A stretch of 64,000 bases of DNA from Oxytricha trifallax (Eukaryota; Ciliophora; Spirotrichea; Sporadotrichida; Oxytrichidae): NCBI GenBank assembly GCA_000711775.1, contig ARYC01017179.1, forward strand, positions 1 through 64,000, given 5' to 3'. The translations under genes and the position numbers were made by a program. Below, piece after piece: positions 54,765-64,000 of the stretch. Position 1 is the stretch's first letter. Every line of letters begins with the position of its first letter. Below the pieces are notes generated by a model that ran no database searches, was not told the DNA's origin, and worked only from the letters and a program-made list of their open reading frames with translations.

Positions 54765-57162
54765 TCATTGCCTTCTCACAAACTTCTTTTAATAAGGGTT
54801 AACGTTAGAACTGCGATTGCTAATCTAAGTCTATCTACTCTACCCACTCATTCCCATGCCATACGTATTGTTAAACCTAGAATTCATGTTCTACCCTCCG
54901 CTATAGTACGGGTTATTATTAGTGCTATTTTGGTAGTTGTTATCTTCAGTTTGCGAGATTATTCCACTTTCAGCATCACTCATATATTAAGGGTTTTGGC
55001 TGTTAATGCTGCCAGGTGCTCCTCCGTTGTGATGATAAAACATAGTAACTTTTGGATTTGTGCTGCCTCCAGGTTGATAATTACTATTGCCAATGCCATT
55101 AGGCACATTATCATTCATCATCACACTGTTGTTCATAGGTCCTCCGTTATAACTCTAGTTTTACAAGTTAAATGCTTGCTATTACTCGAAATTCTCTCTT
55201 GGGCTTAGGGATCTCAATTTCCTATTGCTCACTAATTCTTGAAAAGATTATTTTGATTGATTTACCAATAAATAAAGATATATGATTATGAAAAGAATGA
55301 ATCTATGGTTTCTGCTAAACTTACACTTTTTAATCGTAAATCTTCCTGTATTCTAAAGCATTTAGCCTTTTGGTTGGTTTAAGTATACCATAAACAAATA
55401 ATCTTTATAATAATAACGATTGAGTCTCATAAACACGTTTTTAGTTTACTTCATTCTATTTTGAAGTGAATTTTCTGTGCTTCTGGCAACTGGTTACTGA
55501 GCCATTCCCCGCATTTAATCTTCTCCAAATCTTCCCCCAACATTTATTCCTCGTTTAGCAGGTGTGGCATACAGACTCTGCTGCGCATTAATAGATCTTT
55601 TCATGTTGTTATTATTTGCATTCATTCTTTGATTCTGAGGACCAACGATACTAGACTCATCTTCGTTACCAAGACCATTTTCATCTGGATCCTCGACTGA
55701 TTCTTCATTCACTTGATTCAAGTTGGATCTGCCCTATAAACAATAAAAAGTTAGTAAAAAATGCAAGAAAAATGTACATGCAAATTTGGATTGTAGCTTT
55801 TATTGATGTTTATTACTATGTTATTGTTGTTTATAGTCGTCGCATTGGGTTTCAAATATTATATATATAATTTTATGAATTTATAATTTAAGAAAAGATA
55901 TGTATAATGGTGTTTTTACATACACAGTTAAGGTTTTCTTTTTAGAAGTGAGGCATCATCGAAGCCACTGCCATTCATATATGAAGTTTTGCTCATTTGA
56001 TTTTTAGTAGAACTTGGAAGTGAATTACTCTGTAGCTATAACAATTAAAAACAAATAGTATAGCTTTTCAAAGTAAAAAATTGGAATTACTTTTATAATA
56101 CTAACTTCTCATGCTTTAAGGGTAATTTTGAGACATGTTGCTTTGATTGAGCATGCCAGGTTGAATGTTGTAATTTTATTGCTAACTTTAATCGAAAGAT
56201 CTCTCTCTTAGAGGTGAAACTTTCTTGCTGTTTATTGATCTTTTAAACATATATTAAATTATAGTCTATAACTTGCAATTTAAAATTTTTATTATATAAA
56301 AAACAATATAATCTTTTGCTTTATTTTGACATGTTACTTGGCCCCGTCATTTCATTATATACTGGATTACATAAAAAACATATTCAATTGCTGATTTTTG
56401 AACGAAAATTATTTGTTTTTTCTACCTATTAATTGAATAATATTATTTATTAAGGATTTCTGAACCTGCTCAATGGAGGGCCGTTACTCTGACTTTTATG
56501 CCCACTTGTAGAACTAATACTCCCATATTTCTTTAATGTTTAGCTGTTACTTTTCAATGACTACAGTGACGGTCCTCTCTGTTCTTTAATCGGGCTGAGT
56601 GGAAATGATGTGAAGTCTTTCTCCTTGAACAAATGCAAGCTACTGGTTTCATCTTTGTTGAAATTCACGTTGAATCCCGAGGCTGTGGTCATGCTCATGT
56701 TCGTGGACCCAGAAATCACTGAGGATACATCCATGCGTTCGAAGACACCAAAATCTGTGGCCAGATCTTTCATGGAGTAGGAATATTTAGGGGGGAGGTA
56801 CTTGAATTCCTCCATCACAAACAAGCGATTGTACAGCTTGGAGAAGAGGGACTGAAATCTATGCTCATCAAAGGGCACTATTGTAAAGATATTAATAAAT
56901 TATACAATGGATAAAAATAAAACTGGTTTCATCAATTATGTGTGAGATTATTTCTTACAAAAATTATAATTAGACTCATGAATAAAGTTTAAATTGTAAA
57001 TCAAACAATATTATGCAAAATCTTAATAAAAATTAGAATGTTAAACTTACGAGATTTGTTGTTTCTTGAGATTTTTAGCTGCATTAAATACAGCAAATTG
57101 TAAACAGCCTTATTATAGGTTGTCTCCTGCTGTCTGGTTCCAAAACCACCGTATATCGACAT
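54765..57162 (-). CDS. Protein with ordered N-terminus and N/S/G-rich tail, unknown family
   Basis: ATG 57162 gives MSIYGGFGTRQQETTYNKAV. A GT-AG intron from about 57050 down to 56879 joins RNNKS to LPFDEHRFQSLFSKLYNRLF. The first 150 residues look folded (FVMEEFKYLPPKYSYSMKDL). Later segments are low complexity: 55515-55735 (ESVEDPDENGLGNEDESS) and 54765-55210 (GIGNSNYQPGGSTNPKVTM, ending VNPYQKKFVRRQ at TGA 54765-54767). Inserts near 55740-55920, 56030-56130 and 56250-56450 are probably IESs and were not resolved. No domain was assigned. Confidence 0.62.
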
Positions 57163-57696
57163 TAAAATATAAATATTATATATAATTAAAGAATTATGAT
57201 TATTTTTTTAATGATTTATTTATTTAAGATTATTAACAAATTGACTTAATTTCATTTATCTGACTTACTTTTTTATATTTACATTTTACCTATAATAATA
57301 TATTTTATAATTCAAAATATTTCATTTTATTATATTATATTATAATATTGAAGTCAAATATTGGCTAAAAAGATTTTACATTCTATGTCATTTCATATTC
57401 TAAAACACTAGCATGCTAAAATAAGCAATTTAATTTATGTTATAATAATTTCAATAATTGAAATATAAACAACAGGGAGAATTTTCGCTCTCCAACCAGA
57501 GAATTTAAATAAGAAATTTTAAGAAAAAAAGAAAGAATTTTCACAATTTCCATTCTAATCACAAATATCAAAGATAACTAATTCATCAAAATTAAAATAA
57601 TTGGAGTTAAAATATTAGAATATATCAAAATATTTAGATTGTATTATATATAAATATATAGAAACCCAATTAAAATAATAAGTCAAGCAAGAAGAA
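57163..57696. other. Intergenic AT-rich DNA between divergent genes
   Basis: Very AT-rich. No feature was recognised; it should contain both promoters. Confidence 0.5.
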
Positions 57697-59810
57697 ATGC
57701 AATACAGCAGCAATCAGAGTAATTCTAAAAACACGCAATAAAAAACTAGCAGTTTATCTGCCAATAATAATATACAGACATCAGGGTTCAACTAAAGAAT
57801 GAGTAATAGTAATCACGATTCAGACAGTAGCAACGATATACAATTTAGGGTATTGTGATAATTATTGATTTCAGTAATATACAGTGAGATGTTAATTTAT
57901 AGAATTTTATATTGGAATTTGAAAATTTAATTTGTAATACTAAGCAAATCACCACAGAAGCAAAGCAACAGGATAAAAAACAATCCACATGTCTACGAGA
58001 ACGTGTATGATGTGATGGGGAAGCCAAATTAAACTTAAAAACTGAGTTAGATAGTAATGAATGAGAGTAGTGATATATTCAATGATGGAGTTGAAGGAGG
58101 GGGGGTTGAGCCATCTATCAATGAGTCAATAAGACAGTCCATTTAAACTAAAACATATATATATATACCGTTTAAAAATATGGTTTATAACAAAGTTTAG
58201 TGCAGTTTTGTAAGCTCAGAATGCAATGAAACTAAATAGCAATATAAACAACAGGAGATGCCATCAATTGACGCCTAAAAATCCCTGCAAGTTATGAACA
58301 GAATGAATTGGATTACCTACCTTTAATTTCTTAACGGATTTTCATTAAACTCGCATTTTACACACAATTAGTTTGTATATTAAGAGACCTAAAAGTGCTA
58401 TTCGACCAGCTGGAATCATTCAACCAAAACAAATTGAAGCATGTGGAGACAGCCAACTTTTTGAAAGGCCTAAAGAAAATTAAACACCTCCTCCCCCTAT
58501 AAACCAGGAATCAATACTTCAAGAATTGCAGTGAGGTGGCTTTTTCTTATAAGGAAGTTGAGAGTGGGGTGATTAAAATGCCTGAGTATATCACCTGGGA
58601 CAATATCATTGATGTTTTCTTGACGAAAAGTTTCGCATAATCCATTGTTAATCAGTAGCCTTAAACAACCAAGCAGCAGTAAAGAAGTCAATTCTAGATC
58701 AATAACATCTTTTCAACACTCTTTATTGTATAATTTATTCATTAAATCTTAATAAGTTCACAGTATAGTATGATTAAAAATGTTTTTAATTACACAAATG
58801 GACAGTGATGATAATTAAGGGTATGATTAAATGAAGCATCATTAGCAGCAACCAAATAACAGAGATGAAAGTAAAATTATATCGGATATAGATTCATAAC
58901 TCAAACATATTCTATTATTATTATAATTTTTACTTATAAAATTTAAAATTCGTAGTATAATAAATTTAGCATGGAATTTCTAAATAATATTAGTTATAAA
59001 TTTTAGCAGTCTAAAATAAATTATAAAAGCTATATTTATGTTTGATGTTATGGGATTTAAATTACGAGGAAGGTGGAGAAATTGATCATAGTTACAGAAA
59101 GCAGCAAAGTGCTAATGAAAACAAAGGAATGAGTTACCCATAAGTTTCAAGTGAGAAGAGACATAAATAATAATGAAATAGTATATAAACCAGGGATATT
59201 ATATCTTATATAGGTATATCCTTATAATTTAATTAGACATCACAAGAATTCAAGTTCAATAAGCAACAGCAACCACCAAAGAAACCTAAGCAAGCCAATG
59301 GTAGTGGTAAACAATATTGGAATGGGGAGCATGATCTCAAATAATAACAATGACAACCAATCCAAAAAGCGCAGAAATGACGACTTCTACCCAAGTTTCG
59401 CAGACAGCCTCATAAATTACGGAGGCACCAACAACCACATGATCAACTCGTCCATCGATAACAACCAGTAATCATTCCTGCAGAATCATCAGTATCACAA
59501 CAGTTAGAATTAGCAGTAAATAATTGCTTAGGCACCATTAATGCTCTAGAATCCAAATATTGGGTTGAATGAGAGAGATGATGATGAGGCGTGTGAGATT
59601 GACAGTGATTACTCAAGTAGTATTAAGCATGGGGATGATGATGAGGGTGATGATAGTCACAATTAGGATGATAGTTAATAGAGGAAGAGAAACCGGAAGT
59701 TAGAAGAAAGCATAAGATATGGAGGGTAGGATAATTTAATTTTGATTTATATTTTTACAATTTCATATCAAAATAAATTAAAAGAAAAAAATTAATACAT
59801 AATTTCCTGA
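57697..59810 (+). CDS. Protein with central folded segment and N/S/D-rich flanks, unknown
   Basis: ATG 57697 starts an S/N/Q-rich leader. Later segments are at 57930-58150 (NNPHVYENVYDVMGKPN), 58380-58700 (RDLKVLFDQLESFNQNKLKH, KIKHLLPLQTRNQYFKNCSE, EYITWDNIIDVFLTKSF), 58800-58900, 59060-59170 and 59240-59750 (DDFYPSFADSLINYGGTNNH, then an Asp/Ser-rich acidic stretch and RKRNRKLEESIRYGGQ). The central part is the only piece that looks like a domain. At least four inserts separate these segments and were not resolved. It may be a transcription or chromatin factor, but no family motif was identified. Confidence 0.55.
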
Positions 59811-60111
59811 CTTAAACTGTTTAAATAAGTAGAATTTCTATTTAAAAAAACCATAATTGGATAAATTAAAACAATAATTTAGCTTAATTTAAAAATTAAA
59901 ATTTAATTTTATCAATAAAAGAATTTCATTTGAGATATTAATTAGTAATTTTTAAAGTAAAAACTAATAAAAACTCAAAATATACAAATACACAAATAAA
60001 CTAAAATATTTAAATTTACTTAAGAATTGTATTCCTCCAATTAGATCCAGTAGAACAGCAACTTTTAAAACAGTAAGAAGAACCAGCACACAAAACAACA
60101 ACACTTCTCAA

Positions 60112-63100
60112 ATGAGTCAATAGTACGCCAATTAATAACACGCTTAGATCACAAATGCGCTATCTTAAGCAGTTAACGTCCAAGACTCTTACTATGCAAC
60201 AATTTAGAGCTCCACCATGCAGCAGTAAAACTATGGAAACAATATTTATCAAAACGTGAATAATTAATACTAAAATGGAGGTTTGAATTCTTCGAGACAT
60301 GGTCAGGAGATTTCTAGTAATTCTAAGTCTTTGTAGTAACAAAACACGAACAATTCCTACTACAACTTGTAGCATAAATGTTATATTTTAAAGCATAGTT
60401 CTTATCACCAAAAGACTGATAGTCGGAATAGTTCAGGTTAAAACAGGGGCTATAACCCAGATTTAATTGAAGATGGTCAGGTTGAAGTTGCAAGTAATCA
60501 CAGTTATGGCTCTTCGAAGTGGAGAAACATGGAAAATTAAAATAATTCACAAGGAGGAAGTGGAAGCGTCAGAATCGATTTAGTAAGTACTTTTGAAGAT
60601 CAACATCACAATTACGAAAAGTCTACAAGGATTTCGTCATTAAACTCAATATAGAAAGCAGCTTAATAAATGCATCAAGGCTAAAACATACTTCAAACAT
60701 CTCTCACTTAACTGCAAAACAATAATACCATCATATCTCATAACAGTTCTTAATCTTCTCATTCGCAATAATAAAATCAAAATAACTCAAAATAATCGAT
60801 AGGTACAATAAACAGCCTAACTTAACATTCCAGTAATAGCTTTTAGTCAAATTTCATAGATTTAGATCTACAAGGAAAAGGACTGAAAACTTTTGAAATA
60901 GATTGCAGAAATGGCATGAATGACAAGCGATAAATCAGGTCGTTGAATCTCTCTAATAATTCTTTAATTAAGCTTCCAAGTCCCTTAGAAAAGACTATCA
61001 TTTATATGAATGTTAGCTATAACAAACTTAAAAGTCTTACTGGCATAGAATCATGCGTCAATCTCAAGTTTTTGAATGTTTCTGGTAATTAGTTGTCCAG
61101 TGCAAGTAATTTAGTCATTCTTCAAAGTATGAGAGAATTGGTATTTGCATATAATTAGTTAAGTATCTTGAAAGAGCTTGGATAATTGAAAAATCTTCAA
61201 CTTTTAGATCTTAGTCATAATAAAATTAGTGAAATTGAGAAAGTTATGCCTTTATAGAGCTGCAAAAAGCTGTCTATACTTTCTTTACAAGGTAATATAG
61301 TTGAGAAGCATATAAATTATGACAATATTCTAAAGAAAATGTTACCACAAGTCAAAGTTCAAGATCCAGATCAAATAAAAGACTTCTCTTAGTTTTCAGA
61401 TATGGAGCATGTTTGTTTCACAGATCCTCCAGCTAATGCGAATTAATCTTAATTGATAATAGTTGAGTAGCTGAGTTCAATGAATTTAAGATAATTCGCA
61501 AGTCATGAAAAAGAGAGAGAAAAACCTTAAGAATTATAGAAGCCAAGGTCAAGGACCCCAAATAGAGAAAGAGCTAAAAGCTAATTAGGTTAATAGCTTA
61601 TTGATTAAAAGCTTAAGTCAATGGTCATTTCTCCTCAAAGAGAAGAAGATAAGAGAACCAGCAATATATTTAAGCCAGGTGCAGGCTACAATACAAACGT
61701 CTTAAATCAGCATAAGCTAAATAAAAGTCCTGTCTACAACGATCAATAGTTTAAGATGCAAAGCAAATATCAAAGTAGTACCAATAAAATTAGCTCTGCT
61801 AGACCAAGTAAAGGCAATATTACAAACAGAAATTAAGTTGTCAATTCATAGTTAAGTAGAGAAAGATCAACCACTAATGAATTTAATTAGAAGGATAAGA
61901 GCCAAACTAGAATGAATAAAGATAGATCAACATCAAATATTAGTAGAAATGTTTAAGGTAAATAGGTTTAGAGTGCTTAAGGATATGCTTCTGGGCGATC
62001 GACTGCTTAATAAATTACTTCTAATAACCTTACTTTAAATAGCCAATACACCAATTAAACTACCAAAGACCCTGTTGTGAAGAAGGTTTCACTGAATTCT
62101 ATAATTATTGAATTAAGCATATTTAATGATTTTTTTTCTCATAACGCAGGAAAGTATATATCATCCTAAGGAAAGATTACACCAAGAGCTAACACAGCTT
62201 AATAGTAAATTACATATCAGACAACTCCAAAGCACGAAAAAGGCACTCATTAATACAAGAAAAGTTTCTGCTAAACTGAAGATGATGCAAGTTTGATTTC
62301 GTCAAATAAGGATAGAGAAAGTTTGAATATAAATGTTAAGACTCAAGGAACTCCATCTGAGAAGAATGCATTGCGATCAGTACCTACACAAGATTCATCA
62401 AATAAAAAAGCTTCTAGAGTAGTGACTAAAATCACAATGAAAGATCCTAATCAGTTGCAAAGTGCAAGATAAAAAATCTTATCACCCACTACAGTAAATA
62501 AGAATAGCATGTGCAAGGATTATGTTGCTTCATTATAAGGGAATAAAAACTCTTCAAGACCTGTAACTACACTTAAGTAAAGATAAATTGGAGGAACATC
62601 AGCTTTGTAATAAGATTCTGCAGATTAAAGATATAGTTAGTTTAACAACACAACTAATCTTTCATAATTGCAAGGTAACAATAATCTCTCTACGAACTTA
62701 GTAAGTTAACCAGGCAGTACTAAAAATCAGTTTTAACAATAGAAAGTTTCCAATTCTTTTGTTCTTGAAAACGGAACTTTCCAATCAAATTAAAACCCTG
62801 GAGGTAGATAAACTCCAGTGAATCAAAACATATCTAATAGACCCTCATCTTAGCTTTAGAAGTTCATTATAGCAAGTTAGAAGCCACAGTCATAAAACTA
62901 ATAAATCACCGTGACAACAAGCCGACCTTCTACCTCTCACACTTAAATGTCTTTTCATTAAGTTCCTTCGTAAAAGTTAACAAACCTTCCCCCTAGAGCT
63001 TATCAAACAAAAAACGCTAACCCTGGTGACAAGAAAAATAAAGCTGATATGTCTCTTTCAGTTATCTCTAATGGAAATTAAGGTGGAAATAATTATATGG

Positions 63101-63601
63101 GGATGAATAGTGGACCAACGGGTGCTACTAACACTAGCTAGATAAATAATACTATCTTGAGCAGTCAATCCAGCAAAGCCAATTAGAACAGCTTGATTAT
63201 GCTTAAAATTTATTTCTTAAATAAATAAACTGTAGTTTATAGTAGTAATAGTATTTTAGATTAATTCTTTTAGATTCAAATTGGAAATATATTTTATGAT
63301 AATGCAGCAACATCAATAAAACTTCGAATAATACTAGTAACAACAAGCATTTTAGAATTAAATGCTTGGAATTTCTAATCAAGATATGGTGATGTTGGAA
63401 AGCACCAATAATTACGATGATTTTACTGCAGATTGCCAAATTGATGATATTAGCAGCAGGTCTATGAGCCCAGTCTAATATATAAAATTATCTAAATATA
63501 TTAATTACTATTATTGTTATTATATAACTAATAATATGTATGAGTGCTAGAGGAAAGCAACAATATTAAGAAACTAAAAGTAGATCTCACATAATACATG
63601 A
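60112..63601 (+). CDS. Leucine-rich-repeat protein with long Q/S/N-rich tail
   Basis: The frame is continuous from before ATG 60112 (MSQQYANQQHAQITNALSQA). After about 240 low-complexity residues an SDS22-type leucine-rich-repeat domain follows: IRSLNLSNNSLIKLP, IIYMNVSYNKLKSLTGI, LKFLNVSGNQLSSASN, LQLLDLSHNKISEIEK, LSILSLQGNIVEKHINY. A very long S/Q/N/K-rich tail runs on to about 63200, where a 103 bp IES joins the last segment (NYDDFTADCQIDDISS). The stop is 63599-63601. The true start is uncertain because the frame is open upstream. A scaffold on ciliary or phosphatase complexes is a family-level guess only. Confidence 0.75.
63203..63305. other. IES, 103 bp, pointer ATGC
   Basis: ATGC occurs at 63199-63202 and 63302-63305. 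Removal joins NQNSLIM to QQHQQNFEQYQQQ in frame. Confidence 0.65.
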
Positions 63602-64000
63602 ACAAACAATGAAAAATTCATGAAATAGAGAAAAAGAAATATCATAAAAATAATTTTCGAAATATATATGAAGTTTGATATATAAAAACTATTAATTTTA
63701 TCTGTTTAGTATTAATAATAATATAATTAAAATAAAACATTGAATTAATATAGAGAGAGTAGAGATTTTAGAATTTAAGTGATTACTTATTAAAATATTT
63801 ATTATCTAATGAATACATCATTTGCTATGCTAGGATGTAAAGTGGATATTTTATCAGCTTGTCATCATTAAAAAATTTAATTATTATGCCGTTTTATAAT
63901 TTAATATAATATAAAATAAGGTGATTTACTTTAATTAAAATAAAAATTAATCATGATCAGTAAGCAGCTTGGAGGGTATCAACGAAAATAAAGTTTTTGC
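63602..64000. other. AT-rich non-coding edge
   Basis: No coding frame, repeat or RNA gene was recognised. Confidence 0.5.

Noticed and set aside
54768..55208. Plus-strand open frame of about 146 codons
   Set aside because: Shadow of the minus-strand N/S/G-rich coding segment ending at 54765.
1..64000. tRNA, rRNA, CRISPR, bacterial operon or riboswitch features
   Set aside because: No cloverleaf, rRNA core, repeat-spacer array or Shine-Dalgarno organisation was seen. The codon usage and introns are eukaryotic.
1..64000. Macronuclear contig of a ciliate with the same code (for example Tetrahymena or Paramecium)
   Set aside because: Multi-base pointers, frame-breaking inserts and a scrambled gene are not expected in macronuclear DNA, and TA-only flanks as in Paramecium IESs are not the pattern here.

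Overview
This window looks like germline (micronuclear) DNA of a hypotrich or other spirotrich ciliate of the Oxytricha/Stylonychia/Tetmemena kind. Four observations support this. (1) Reading frames are long only if TAA and TAG are read as glutamine and TGA is the sole stop. (2) The DNA is very AT-rich, gene-dense and carries short GT-AG introns, mostly of about 40-120 bp. (3) Recognisable genes are broken by AT-rich inserts of 19-344 bp without GT-AG ends. Each insert is flanked by a 3-8 bp direct repeat (a pointer), and deleting the insert plus one repeat restores the family protein in frame. These are internal eliminated sequences (IESs) between macronuclear-destined segments (MDSs). (4) No telomere arrays separate the genes. 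The species assignment is inference.

Layout. 0-4.2 kb: glycogen phosphorylase (-), nine resolved IESs, 3' end cut off. 4.4-5.4 kb: large palindromic element. 5.7-9.6 kb: MAPEG/MGST3-like enzyme (+), a single-pass membrane protein (-), a small ORF (-). 9.6-14.2 kb: C9orf85-like zinc-binding protein, Q-rich coiled-coil protein, OB-fold protein with four introns and no IES (all +). 14.7-15.1 kb: second palindrome. 15.6-18.7 kb: EMAP-like HELP/WD40 protein (+). 18.9-24.1 kb: three coiled-coil or low-complexity genes. 24.4-26.4 kb: mitochondrial carrier and a small gene (-). 26.6-31.6 kb: two Ser/Thr kinases (-) flanking a third terminal-inverted-repeat element. 32.1-39.9 kb: tandem array of four UNC93-like membrane proteins (+). 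40-44.5 kb: N/Q/S-rich genes and a GC-rich patch. 44.7-53.6 kb: three large Q/N/S-rich genes (-), one carrying a LINE-like insertion in its coding sequence. 53.9-63.6 kb: further low-complexity genes and a leucine-rich-repeat gene.

Main discoveries. The first UNC93-like gene (32.1-34.4 kb) is scrambled: its segments lie in the order 1-2-4-6-7-3-5-8 and are joined by long pointers, the longest 18 bp. Its three neighbours are in linear order and two of them are uninterrupted. A 1.6 kb LINE-like insert with a 14 bp target-site duplication and an ATT-repeat tail sits inside another gene's coding sequence, and removing it with one copy of the duplication restores that frame. Three inverted-repeat elements, two of them with clear target-site duplications, occupy intergenic DNA.

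Limits: all translations and joins were done by eye. Pointer lengths below 5 bp are weak evidence on their own. Many long Q/N/S-rich genes have no recognisable family.
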